Below, one piece after another: positions 8,294-17,299 of a DNA stretch of 64,000 nucleotides. A model generated the notes under the pieces. It did no database searches. It was not told the DNA's origin and worked only from the letters and a program-made list of their open reading frames with translations. Where the stretch lies: positions 94,809 to 158,808 of the forward strand of contig NZ_JAMXLE010000009.1 in the NCBI RefSeq assembly GCF_024055895.1, in the 5' to 3' direction. Positions within the stretch are counted from its first letter, which is position 1; every line of letters starts with the position of its first letter. Source of the stretch: Rhizobium sp. L1K21 (GTDB lineage: Bacteria; Pseudomonadota; Alphaproteobacteria; Rhizobiales; Rhizobiaceae). The translations under genes and the position numbers were made by a program.

Positions 8294-10402
8294 TCACAGC
8301 CCAACCAGCAACGCATCGACGATGATTGCCCCTTCCCCCTGCGCTCCAACAATCACTGGGTTTAGGTCAAGGGTCTCAATCCCATCCGCATTGGCGGCAG
8401 CAAAGCGGGAAACCTGTGCAATCAGCCGGGCAAGAGCAGGCAAATCGGCAGGTTGCGCCCCGCGCGGCTCAGTCAATAGTCGCAGCGCCCGAATTTCGCC
8501 AATCATGCGCAACGCTTCATCTTCGCTTACGGGTGCTGCGCGGAACGTCACATCACGCAGCGCTTCGACATGAACACCACCCATCCCGAACATGACGACG
8601 GGGCCGAAAGCTGAATCGTGCTGCACGCCGATGACAACTTCCGCCACCCCGCACGTCATCGGCGCGACCAGGAGGCCGTCGATCTGTGCATTTGGGGCAT
8701 AGGCTTTTACAGACCCCAATATAGCTTCGGCAGCCTTGCGAACATTCTCAGCCCCGGCAAGGTTGAGCCGAACACCGCCTGCTTCGGTCTTGTGCAAGAT
8801 ATCCGGGGAAACCACCTTGACGGCAACGGGGCCACCAAGTGCCTCCGCCGCAAGAACTGCTTCTTCTGACGTAGCCGCAACAGTATATGGCGTCACCGGC
8901 AGGCCAGCATCGCCCAGCAGTTTCAACGCCTCAGGCTCCGTTGTGCTTTGCGGTATTGCAAGAGCAATACCATCCACATCTGCGCCTGTTTCACGATCAA
9001 GGGATGCAGCGAATGCAGCCAAAGCCGCAACCGCGCGAACCGCCCGGTTCGGATCTTCAAAGACCGGTATTCCAGCAGCCTCGAGCTGTGCGCGGATCTC
9101 AGGTCGAGCGACCGTAACGGCATATTGTGCAATTTCCGGAACCTCTTCGCGCACGGCGGACAGATCGGCAACCACTTCAGGCCCCATCGTCGGCGATAAA
9201 CCCGACAATGCGACAAAGCTGATAATCGTGTCGACCGTGCCATCCTTCGCCATCAGTCCCAGCGCCGTGCGGAAGGCACCTTCGATGTTGACCACCTGGC
9301 CAGTAATGTCGAGCGGATTGCGGGTTCCTGCAAAGGGAACAAGTTGCAAGACCGCATCCTGTGTGCTGCGCGTGAGTTCGGGTACTTCAAGCCCATTGGC
9401 GGCGGCTTCGTCTGCCATCATCACACCGGCACCACCCGAAACGGTATAAAGCCCAGCCCGATTGCCGCGCGGCACACCTGCAATTGCCGCCGCATAAGCA
9501 ATATCGAAAACATGTTCGATACTGTCGCCACGTATGACGCCATATTGGCGGAACACGCCATCAAAAATGGCGTCTTCGCCTGCGAGAGCCGCCGTGTGCG
9601 ATGCCGCTGCCTGTGCCCCAACAGCAGATCGGCCCACTTTTGCCATCACCAGCGGTTTACCAGCCAGTCGGCAGGCTTCAAAGGCTGCCAGCAACCGCGC
9701 ACCATCGCGGGCGCCCTCCATATAACCGACGATCACTTCGGTTTCGGGGTCGCTTGCCAACCATTCGACACATTCCGCAAAGCCAAGATCGGCTTCATTG
9801 CCGGTGGTGATCCAATGGCTGATCCCGATGCCGCGCAGCCTTGCAAGGGTGAGAGCATAAGCACCAAAAGCGCCCGATTGCGATACGATTCCGACCCCGC
9901 CCTTTTTGGGCTTGCCCAGGTGCACGACCGGGCTGAACGTTGCATAAACATCTTCAGCGATGGTCATGAAACCGAGGCAGTTCGGCCCGAGCAACCGCAC
10001 ACCCGCTTCTGCAGCGCGTGCCGCCAAACGCGCCTGCATTACGGCCCCTTTTTCTCCGGTCTCGGCAAAGTCTGACGAAAAGATCACCAAAGCTGGAACA
10101 CCAGCAGCAATGGCATCTTCGAGCGCGGCTTCGACCATGGCTGCGGGAACGGCGACAATGGCCAGGTCAATGGGTCCAGGAGCGGCTACGAGCGACGGAT
10201 AGGCTTTCAGCCCCTGGACTTCCGACGCATTGGGATTGATCGGCAAAACCTGGCCGGCAAATCCCTTGGTCTTGAGATAGTCTACCGGCAAGCCGCCAAT
10301 CTTGGTGGGCGAAGCCGAAGCGCCAACCACCGCGACCGTCCTTGGCCGGAACATCCGGTTAAGCGCCTCACGTCCTGCCATTGCCGTTCTGCAATCCATC
10401 AT
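8294..10402 (-). CDS. ADP-forming acetate/acyl-CoA ligase (acyl-CoA synthetase, fused alpha-beta)
   Basis: A 702-residue fused NDP-forming acyl-CoA synthetase. Residues 1-130 are the CoA-binding Rossmann domain (FRPRTVAVVGASASPTKIG). The ligase-CoA domains follow, with the phosphohistidine segment ASHTAALAG near residue 270, and residues from about 480 form the ATP-grasp domain (GGPVAVKVVSPDILHKTEAGG). It reversibly links CoA to a small carboxylic acid with ATP cleaved to ADP. Two adjacent ATGs (10402, 10399) are possible; the first overlaps the TAXI gene stop as ATGA. It is the last gene of the TRAP-TAXI operon, so it probably activates the acid that the transporter imports. Confidence 0.9.
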   Translation of the reverse strand: MMDCRTAMAGREALNRMFRPRTVAVVGASASPTKIGGLPVDYLKTKGFAGQVLPINPNASEVQGLKAYPSLVAAPGPIDLAIVAVPAAMVEAALEDAIAAGVPALVIFSSDFAETGEKGAVMQARLAARAAEAGVRLLGPNCLGFMTIAEDVYATFSPVVHLGKPKKGGVGIVSQSGAFGAYALTLARLRGIGISHWITTGNEADLGFAECVEWLASDPETEVIVGYMEGARDGARLLAAFEACRLAGKPLVMAKVGRSAVGAQAAASHTAALAGEDAIFDGVFRQYGVIRGDSIEHVFDIAYAAAIAGVPRGNRAGLYTVSGGAGVMMADEAAANGLEVPELTRSTQDAVLQLVPFAGTRNPLDITGQVVNIEGAFRTALGLMAKDGTVDTIISFVALSGLSPTMGPEVVADLSAVREEVPEIAQYAVTVARPEIRAQLEAAGIPVFEDPNRAVRAVAALAAFAASLDRETGADVDGIALAIPQSTTEPEALKLLGDAGLPVTPYTVAATSEEAVLAAEALGGPVAVKVVSPDILHKTEAGGVRLNLAGAENVRKAAEAILGSVKAYAPNAQIDGLLVAPMTCGVAEVVIGVQHDSAFGPVVMFGMGGVHVEALRDVTFRAAPVSEDEALRMIGEIRALRLLTEPRGAQPADLPALARLIAQVSRFAAANADGIETLDLNPVIVGAQGEGAIIVDALLVGL

Positions 10403-11430
10403 TTTGCCTCCGGCGGCACGAGCGCTTCAGGTATGTCCACCCCGGCTTCGCGATAGTAGCGCAATGCGCCCGCATGCAGCGGATCGTTCATATTTTCAAA
10501 TGCGGTTTGCAGAGTGATGGCTTTCATCCAGTCTGCGGCGTTGTAAAAGTCGTTGATATTCTCAAACATGGCCTTCGTCATCTCATAGACGATATCCGCC
10601 TCGAGGTCCTTACGAACGCCAATGCCGATGTAGCTGCCCACCGCCAACACATCTTCCTCATTGACTTGATTGTCGCCGTATATGTCCGGAGGAATCCTGC
10701 TGATCGTTCGGCCAGGCAACGAAATCATGGACTTCAGCGGATCAACCTTGAAGGCCTCTTCAGGAATTGAAATCAGGCGAATTTTGTCCAGAAGAGCAAA
10801 TTGCCGAATGGCGGCAGAAGGCAGTTCAGTCGGCATGATGGCAAGATCGATCTGCCGATCCTGAAATGCCTGATTGCCCGAACTCCAGTCGAGCTTGGCC
10901 AATTCATAGTCCACGTCGGGCTTGTAGCCGGTAACACTCTCTATGATCGCCAGGCCAACTGTGGTTGCAGCACCACCGGGTGGGCCTGCAAAAACACGCT
11001 TGCCCTTGATATCCTCCAGCGTGGCAATGCCGGATTCGGCAAATGTTATAATATGATACGGCCCCAGTGGAAAGTTCACCATGCCCCGCAGATCACTCGC
11101 CAGCTCCTTTGCGTTGGCAATATCCTTGAACATGGAGCTGCCTGTCCGCATGAAATAGCTGACCGCTGGCGATGAAATGTAAAGGTCAACATTACCACGC
11201 ACCACGTCCAACGCTGAGCGGGTAGAGGCCATGCCCGCGGTGACATTCATCCGCACCGGCAATTCACGCTGGACAACCGTCTGCAGCGTCGTTGTGAAGG
11301 CAAAGGCCGAAGAACCCGGACTGGCCGTGTGAACTCTCAGATTTGTGGTTTCCTGCGCTGAAGCCGGCAAAACGGCCGCGGCCGAGGTTGCAAGTGCAAG
11401 GGTGATAGCGTCGCGTCGCGTGAGCATCAT
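10399..11430 (-). CDS. TAXI-family TRAP transporter solute-binding protein
   Basis: A 343-residue periplasmic binding protein of the TAXI type, which delivers an organic acid to a TRAP permease. The N-terminus carries a twin-arginine-like export signal (TRRDAITLALATSAAAVLPASAQ). The mature part has the family features: an N-terminal lobe starting LRVHTASPGSSAF, then a segment KGKRVFAGPPGGAATT near residue 145 and a C-terminal helical end. The gene lies directly after the DUF1254 gene and before the acyl-CoA ligase, in the same operon as the fused TRAP permease. TAXI proteins elsewhere bind glutamate or other carboxylates; the ligand here is not readable. Confidence 0.9.
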   Translation of the reverse strand: MMLTRRDAITLALATSAAAVLPASAQETTNLRVHTASPGSSAFAFTTTLQTVVQRELPVRMNVTAGMASTRSALDVVRGNVDLYISSPAVSYFMRTGSSMFKDIANAKELASDLRGMVNFPLGPYHIITFAESGIATLEDIKGKRVFAGPPGGAATTVGLAIIESVTGYKPDVDYELAKLDWSSGNQAFQDRQIDLAIMPTELPSAAIRQFALLDKIRLISIPEEAFKVDPLKSMISLPGRTISRIPPDIYGDNQVNEEDVLAVGSYIGIGVRKDLEADIVYEMTKAMFENINDFYNAADWMKAITLQTAFENMNDPLHAGALRYYREAGVDIPEALVPPEAK

Positions 11431-11466
11431 GGTGTTTGTCTCCCAGTGAGGTGTGATCTTTTTGAT

Positions 11467-12747
11467 TTATTGCTGATAGGGTTCGGGGTGTGGCACGGCG
11501 ACATGCTTTTCCAGCAGTTCCGTCCTCGGCAGATAGGCTCTGAGAAAAAGATGGAAGGGACCGGGCGGTGCGGGGAGCCAGTTCGCCTCGCGTTCGGGGC
11601 CGGGATTATCTGCGCTTATCCAGATATCCAGGGACCCGTCTGCATTGCGCTTCAGCCCTGGTGTACGGTCGCCGATCGAAAACCGATCAAGTTCGTTGCG
11701 CACGAAGAAAAACTCACCGTCAGGCGTCGGCTCGTACATTGAAAGCGACCAGAACGCGTCGCAGGGCAATTCGCCACCGGGCGGAAAACGCATGCGCCAC
11801 AAACGCCGTCCGTCAAGCGGCTGATCTCTCTCGCCACCTGTGCGCAGATAGCTGGCCTCTTCGAGCGGCAGAGCACCCAGCCCGCCGACGGCCACCACGG
11901 CACGCATAAAATAATCTTGCCCGTAAACACCTAGATTGCGCCTCGGCCAGACCCAGCCGCGCCCACCCTTGGCCATGGAGGTCTGAATACGCGCCAGCCG
12001 CTCGGCTGCAAGCCGGACGCCCGATGCAATGGCCTCGGCCTCCTCAGCCGTGAAAGCTGTCGGATCGAAGGTCTGATCAGGTCCGATCCCAAGCGGCGCG
12101 ATCCGGCGCAACAGATTGAGGTCGGTCAGCGGCGGGCGATTGATGCGGATCAGCCGGTTCGCCTCGGCAAAAAATGCGTCCCACGGCGCGTCGCGCAAAA
12201 TCCAGTCGCCTTCCACATTGTCATGCTCAGGCGCTTCCAGCTCGATTGCATCCTGCACGGCATGGGCAGCCTCAAGGTCCTCAGGGCCATCGACCAATAT
12301 GCGCGCAAGTGCAAAGACCATATTTGTCGGCGCGCGCACCACTTCGCCCGTTAACCCCTCTGTCGAAGATTCAGGCCCGACAAGGGTAAATTCCACGGGT
12401 TCGGTTCCCGTCGTACGGGTGCCAGGCACGCAGAAATTGTTGGTGTAGTAGTCAAGCATCATTAACGAAAAATAGCGCTCGCCGGGTCCGGGAATTCGGA
12501 TCCGCGCCGGGCCGCGGCGCAGATCGAGCCAAAAGTCGGAATAAAGCGTATCGTTGTTAGGTGTCGTGATCTGGCGGCTTTTATGGCTCAATAACTTCCG
12601 AGTGTGACGCACCTTGTGCATGCCGCCGAATGACATTCTCCGGCGCCGAAAGGTTTCAAGGATCACCAGCGGCAAAGCATAAATATACGCATCCTGTGCA
12701 AGCGTGTTGAAGTCCTGGATGTCAGATTGAAAAAGGGGACGGTTCAA
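11467..12747 (-). CDS. DUF1254/DUF1214 domain protein
   Basis: A 426-residue protein. Residues 10 to about 130 match DUF1254 (DAYIYALPLVILETFRRR, then TTPNNDTLYSDFWLDL), and the C-terminal 100 residues match DUF1214 (SLSMYEPTPDGEFFFV and a DNPGPEREANWLPAPPGPF end). No signal peptide is seen, whereas many members of this family are secreted. The biochemical role of the family is not established. It overlaps the TRAP permease gene by ATGA and is followed 36 bases later by the TAXI binding protein, so it is fully embedded in a transport operon. Confidence 0.88.
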   Translation of the reverse strand: MNRPLFQSDIQDFNTLAQDAYIYALPLVILETFRRRRMSFGGMHKVRHTRKLLSHKSRQITTPNNDTLYSDFWLDLRRGPARIRIPGPGERYFSLMMLDYYTNNFCVPGTRTTGTEPVEFTLVGPESSTEGLTGEVVRAPTNMVFALARILVDGPEDLEAAHAVQDAIELEAPEHDNVEGDWILRDAPWDAFFAEANRLIRINRPPLTDLNLLRRIAPLGIGPDQTFDPTAFTAEEAEAIASGVRLAAERLARIQTSMAKGGRGWVWPRRNLGVYGQDYFMRAVVAVGGLGALPLEEASYLRTGGERDQPLDGRRLWRMRFPPGGELPCDAFWSLSMYEPTPDGEFFFVRNELDRFSIGDRTPGLKRNADGSLDIWISADNPGPEREANWLPAPPGPFHLFLRAYLPRTELLEKHVAVPHPEPYQQ

Positions 12748-14636
12748 AGCATTTCTCCACTCAGGGTGGCCGACCGCCGCCGCAAGATGAGGACGGTCAG
12801 CAAGACGACAAGGGCAAGACCGGCAAGGTCAAGACCGGTGTTTCTAAAAAGCAGCAGAAGTGCTGCAAACAGATGCAGTCCGCGCCAGACCGGCCCAACC
12901 GGCCCACCAAAGCCATAGCCGGCAAAACCAACACCAAGCGTCCAGACAAGCGCGATGAGTCTCAAAAGGCCAATGGCGAAATCTGTCGGTTCGAACCCGA
13001 CCACCAGCAACAGGGACGGATTGTAGACAAAGACGAAAGGCACGATGAAACCCACAAGCGTGAGCCGCATCGAAACCAGCGCGATCTTCATGGGATTTGC
13101 CCCGGCGATTGGGGCGGCGGCAAAAGCGGCGAGCGCTACTGGCGGCGTGATTGCCGAAAGAACGGCAAAATAAAGCACGAACATGTGGGCTGCGAGCCTT
13201 GGCACGCCGAGCGACTGCAAAGCCGGCCCCATGACAAGCACGATGATTAGATAGGCAGGTAATGTGGGCATGCCCATGCCCAGCACCAGGCAGGCCAGCC
13301 CTGTCAAAATCAGGCTCAACAAGAGATTGTCAGACCCAAGTGCGCTGACAGTCTGTGCAAAACTGAGGCCCACGCCCGTCAGGTTGAACCCGGCCACAAC
13401 AATGCCGATTGCGCCGACGGCAACCATGATCTTCGCACCTGAAAGCCCGCCATGCGCGAGTGCTGCCAGCAGAATTTGCGGCCGTTTGCGCAACTGCGGG
13501 TTCAGGGCAAGACCGAGCGCGATGGCCGATATCGTGGCCCAGAAACCGGCCATTGCCGGGGAACGTCCCATCATCATCACTCCGATCACCACGGCAACCG
13601 GGATGGCAAACATCAAGGAATGGATCGCGTCTTCGCGGGTGAGGCGCGGAAGCGTCTTGGGATTTTCAGGGCGCATGCCCAGTCTCTGCGCTTCAAGATA
13701 GACGGACACAAAAAGCGACAGGATATAGATGGCGGCCGGCACGATTGCTGCGGCACATACCAGCAGATAGTTTGTGCTGGTGAGCTGTGCCAGCATGAAG
13801 GCAACCGCCCCCATCACCGGCGGAATAAACTGGCCTGCAGTGGAGGCGGCTGCTTCCACCGCACCTGCAAACTCAGGACTGAAGCCCTTCTTTTTCATCA
13901 TCGGAATGGTGAATGTGCCGGTACCGGCCACATTGGCCGTCACAGAGCCGGACATCGAACCGAACAGCGCTGAGGCAACCGTGGCCGCATGAGCGGACCC
14001 GCCCGGCACGCGACCGGTCAGACGAACGGCAATCTTGATGAGAGCGGGACCGGCCCCGGTTGCCTCGAGAACAACGCCGAAAATAATGTAAATATAGAGA
14101 AGCTCGATCACCACCGAGGCGGGCAACCCGAACACGCCCTGAAAACCATACCACATGCCTTCGGTCAGCTGTGCCAGGGTGAAGCCCGCATGCTGAAGCA
14201 CACCCGGCAGAGACTGTCCCCACAAGCAATAGGCAAGCATCAGCCCGGCAACGGCAGCGAGACCCAGACCAAATTCGCGCCGTGTCAGTTCAAGAGTCGC
14301 CAGCATCGCAAAAAGCGCCACCCATTGATCAAACACCGGGAGATCCATCAGCATATTGGCAAAATTTGCCTGTCCGGTAACAAACCGTTCGATACCCATG
14401 GCAATGGCACCAATCAGGACGGCATCCGCCATCCAGGCCGCCGCCGCCGGAAAGCCACTGAGCTTCATGCGTGAGGCAAGCGGATTGGCAAGCACGACAG
14501 CGAGCGCACACAGGCCGAATACCAGCGTGCGATGCAGACCCGGATCATACATTCCCACATAAGACGTCCAAATCGCCTGAACCGCCAGCGCAAGTCCAAG
14601 CGCAATTGCGGTGCGGTTCGCCCATATCTCAACCAT
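12744..14636 (-). CDS. fused TRAP transporter permease (DctQM type, TAXI-associated)
   Basis: A 630-residue membrane protein with about 16 hydrophobic segments, combining the small and large TRAP permease subunits. It moves an acid across the inner membrane together with the TAXI binding protein encoded two genes downstream. Family segments include GSMSGSVTANVAGTGTFTIP near residue 225 and GMGMPTLPAYLIIVLVMGP near residue 455. The open frame begins at 14690, but the ATG at 14636 has a strong GGGAGGA site and starts directly at a membrane-targeting N-terminus, so I use it. Its stop overlaps the DUF1254 start. Confidence 0.9.
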   Translation of the reverse strand: MVEIWANRTAIALGLALAVQAIWTSYVGMYDPGLHRTLVFGLCALAVVLANPLASRMKLSGFPAAAAWMADAVLIGAIAMGIERFVTGQANFANMLMDLPVFDQWVALFAMLATLELTRREFGLGLAAVAGLMLAYCLWGQSLPGVLQHAGFTLAQLTEGMWYGFQGVFGLPASVVIELLYIYIIFGVVLEATGAGPALIKIAVRLTGRVPGGSAHAATVASALFGSMSGSVTANVAGTGTFTIPMMKKKGFSPEFAGAVEAAASTAGQFIPPVMGAVAFMLAQLTSTNYLLVCAAAIVPAAIYILSLFVSVYLEAQRLGMRPENPKTLPRLTREDAIHSLMFAIPVAVVIGVMMMGRSPAMAGFWATISAIALGLALNPQLRKRPQILLAALAHGGLSGAKIMVAVGAIGIVVAGFNLTGVGLSFAQTVSALGSDNLLLSLILTGLACLVLGMGMPTLPAYLIIVLVMGPALQSLGVPRLAAHMFVLYFAVLSAITPPVALAAFAAAPIAGANPMKIALVSMRLTLVGFIVPFVFVYNPSLLLVVGFEPTDFAIGLLRLIALVWTLGVGFAGYGFGGPVGPVWRGLHLFAALLLLFRNTGLDLAGLALVVLLTVLILRRRSATLSGEML

Positions 14637-14934
14637 GTTTCCTCCCGAAGCGGCACGTGATGCCCTCTTCTCCCACGTTAAATCCGCCATAGAAATTAAT
14701 GGATGTCAATCATATTTTCAGACAGGCAGATAGGATTTACTGGCTCGCCCTCGAGGAAGGATTGCTTTTTCTTTGTCGAAAATCATCTGTTTTTGGCAAA
14801 AATAGGCATATTTTCGCTTATTTCTGTCAATTTGGAAGGCCACGCCATTTTTTTGAGAAAGACAAACTCTCAAGCCGCCTTGCGATTTTTTAACCCGTAT
14901 GCATTAATAGAAGAATATCGGAGAGGAGTCCCCA

Positions 14935-16176
14935 ATGACAGAAGATGAGGATGCACCAGCCGTGCGGGTTCTCAGCGGCGCGGAAGGCATACGTGAACTC
15001 GGCTCATATGCCCTGATTTTGCCGGCACAAGGCAATGCTCTGGCGGTTCGCACCGACAGCGGAGTCGTGCTCGTCGATTCCGGTCCTGGCGGTGGTGTAA
15101 CAGCGCGCATGATTGCCGCGCTGAGAGCCTGGAGCGACGCACCGGTGCGGGCAATTTGCTATTCGCATGGTCACGCCGGTTACAATGACGGGGTTCGGGA
15201 CTGGCTTACCCATGCAGTCGGGCGCGGCGATCCGGCGCCGCTGCTGATCGCCCAGGCCAATCTTCCCCGGCGCTATGCCCGTTATCGCGAGACGGAAGGT
15301 CTGCAGCGGCATTTGAACAGGATTCAGTTTCCTCAGTTCCCTCAGTGGCGGCCATCAGAGGTTCTGGTCGATCCAAATCTGACGTTCGAAAGCGTTCTGG
15401 AACTTGAGGGCAATCCGGCAATCACCCTATTTGCCGCGCCCTCCGAAACCGACGATGCACTCGCACTCTGGATTCCCAGCGAGGGGCTTCTTTACGCCGG
15501 TGCCGCTTTTCCGGGCACCACTATCGCCAATGTCGGAACGCCGCTCAGAACACAACGGTTTTCAATACGCTGGGCCGAAACGCTGGAGCGTTTGGCAGCC
15601 CTTGAAGCGCAAACGCTTGTCACGGAATTCGGCCGTGTGGTGGAGGGGAAAGATCATGTGCGCGAGCGATTGGTCACCACAGCAGAGGCACTGCGCTGGT
15701 TAAGGTGTGAAGTGGTCAAGCGAATGAACGAAGGAATGACCGAAGCGGAAATTCTGCATGATATCGTGCCTCCACCCGAGCTCTTTGACAAACCATGGAT
15801 GAGCGAGCGTTATGGCGCTGTGGACTATATCGTGCGCGATCTATGGCGGGAAGAAAACGGATGGTGGGACCGCAACCCCACCTCATTGCATCCGGCTCAT
15901 CCCGACGACGCCGCCGAAGCCATTCTCTCGGCGCTGACAGATCATACAGCCGTGCTCGCCCGGGCGAAAGAACTGGCCGCGGCTGGCAAGACACAACTGG
16001 CGCTCCATGTGATCGACTTGCTGGCGCTGGCACCGGGAGACAGCCCCAACATTGTGGAGGCGCGCCTGTTCAAAGCCGAGTTGTGTCAACGCCGCGCGGG
16101 AGAGGTACGCCCATACGTCTCCAAAGCGCTCTATGGCTCATCGGCGACCTTGTTTCAGGACGGTCGCCGCCGATAG
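14935..16176 (+). CDS. MBL-fold alkylsulfatase-like protein with degenerate metal motif
   Basis: A 413-residue protein of the metallo-beta-lactamase fold. Residues 20-260 form the MBL domain, and residues 310-400 look like the alkylsulfatase dimerisation domain (NPTSLHPAHPDDA, then ALHVIDLLALAPGD). Members of this subfamily normally carry HxHxDH; here the motif is His78-Gly-His80-Ala-Gly-Tyr-Asn, so the Asp and third His are gone. A later family His in a GHG motif is replaced by TEFGR. It may be a pseudo-enzyme or use a different metal site. A GGAGAGGAG site precedes the ATG. It is divergent from the TRAP operon and may share its regulation. Confidence 0.8.
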   Translation: MTEDEDAPAVRVLSGAEGIRELGSYALILPAQGNALAVRTDSGVVLVDSGPGGGVTARMIAALRAWSDAPVRAICYSHGHAGYNDGVRDWLTHAVGRGDPAPLLIAQANLPRRYARYRETEGLQRHLNRIQFPQFPQWRPSEVLVDPNLTFESVLELEGNPAITLFAAPSETDDALALWIPSEGLLYAGAAFPGTTIANVGTPLRTQRFSIRWAETLERLAALEAQTLVTEFGRVVEGKDHVRERLVTTAEALRWLRCEVVKRMNEGMTEAEILHDIVPPPELFDKPWMSERYGAVDYIVRDLWREENGWWDRNPTSLHPAHPDDAAEAILSALTDHTAVLARAKELAAAGKTQLALHVIDLLALAPGDSPNIVEARLFKAELCQRRAGEVRPYVSKALYGSSATLFQDGRRR

Positions 16177-16217
16177 TCCGATGCTTTGGAAAAGAGTGTG
16201 GGATTCCGTTCAACTGG

Positions 16218-16421
16218 AGACCGACGATGAGAAGGTACTGTCGCAAACTTTCAGACTTTATCGAGCAGGACCATCGTTTCATCAAGAGGCTAACGCGACC
16301 GATGAAGGGCTTAAAATACCTCTTAACGACCGGGCTTATCACAAAGTCTTATTGTTTACGCCGCCTTGAGATTTCGATGTGCCTGCTGCTTTCATTGCCG
16401 GGTAGAAGGTCTCAACGATGA
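16218..16421 (+). pseudogene. remnant of an IS6-family transposase (C-terminus)
   Basis: The frame contains KLSDFIEQDHRFIKRLTRPMKG, which matches the end of IS6/IS26-type DDE transposases, including the third catalytic glutamate in the EQDHR segment. Only about 65 codons remain, the upstream catalytic aspartates are missing, and the tail after KYL has diverged. It fills the gap between the convergent MBL gene and hpaI. Confidence 0.7.
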
Positions 16422-16482
16422 GACCGCCCCATCGGCCTTTTGTCAACAGCAATCAAAGCTACTCAACCGCGCCCGAACGAAA

Positions 16483-17289
16483 TCAATAAACCTTGGCCTT
16501 TGAGCCGTCCTTCGCCGCATCTGTATTGTTGAAGTCATCCAGAAGTTTCCTGGTCGCATTAGCAAAGAGCGTCACGTCGTTGCCAATGCCGACGAAGGTC
16601 GCGCCGAGTTCCACATAGCGTCTGGCAAGGCCAAGGTCGCCGATCAGGATGCCAGCTGCCTTACCATGTCCCTGAATGCGCTTCAGTGCATCTTCCACAG
16701 CCGCCTGCACCTCGGGATGACCAGGTTTTCCAAGATGGCCCATATCTGCGGCAAGATCGGCCGGACCGATAAAGACACCATCGACGCCTTCGGTCGATGC
16801 GATCGCGTCAAGAGCGGCAAGCCCCACCCGGCTTTCGATTTGCAGCAGAAGGCAAACCTCGTCATTGGCGGTCTGCAGATAATCGGGAATGGAATTGTAG
16901 CGGGATGCGCGTGCAAGGGCCGCACCCACGCCCCTGACGCCTTCAGGCGGATAACGCATCGCCTTAACCATGGCCTGCGCCATTTCAGCGCTCTCCACCA
17001 TGGGGATCAGCAGCGTCTGGGCACCGATGTCAAGAAGCTGTTTGACGATCCAGGTCTCGCCGATCGGCGGCCGGATGATGGGATGAGAGTGAGACCCATT
17101 CATGGCCCTGAGCTGCGAGATCAGGAGCGGCAGATCATTGGGGGCGTGTTCTGCGTCGAGCAGCAGCCAGTCGTAACCGACATTGGCCGAAATTTCCACG
17201 GTTGCCGGGCTGGTGAGCGCCTGCCAGAAACCAATCTGCGCACGGCCCTCTTTCAGCGCTTTCTTGAAGGTATTTTTCGGCGCGGGCAT
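16483..17289 (-). CDS. hpaI: 4-hydroxy-2-oxoheptanedioate aldolase
   Basis: A 268-residue class II HpcH/HpaI aldolase. It cleaves 4-hydroxy-2-oxoheptanedioate to pyruvate and succinic semialdehyde, the last cleavage of homoprotocatechuate catabolism. Metal and substrate segments are visible: LLLDAEHAPND near residue 42, RPPIGE near residue 70, LLQIESRVGL near residue 148 and FIGPADLAADMG near residue 172. The frame is open upstream to 17613, but the ATG at 17289 gives the family length and follows the hpaH stop by about ten bases. It is the last gene of the hpa operon. Confidence 0.93.
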   Translation of the reverse strand: MPAPKNTFKKALKEGRAQIGFWQALTSPATVEISANVGYDWLLLDAEHAPNDLPLLISQLRAMNGSHSHPIIRPPIGETWIVKQLLDIGAQTLLIPMVESAEMAQAMVKAMRYPPEGVRGVGAALARASRYNSIPDYLQTANDEVCLLLQIESRVGLAALDAIASTEGVDGVFIGPADLAADMGHLGKPGHPEVQAAVEDALKRIQGHGKAAGILIGDLGLARRYVELGATFVGIGNDVTLFANATRKLLDDFNNTDAAKDGSKAKVY

Positions 17290-17299
17290 GGGCGTTTCC

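Noticed and set aside
37..16176. Complete alkyl-sulfate surfactant degradation pathway using the MBL protein plus beta-oxidation genes
   Set aside because: Attractive, but the MBL metal motif is degenerate and no alcohol dehydrogenase is present, so the link is not supported.
15795..16421. A 208-codon plus-strand frame as one gene
   Set aside because: Its first two thirds are a shadow of the MBL gene; only the last 65 codons are meaningful, as an IS6 transposase relic.
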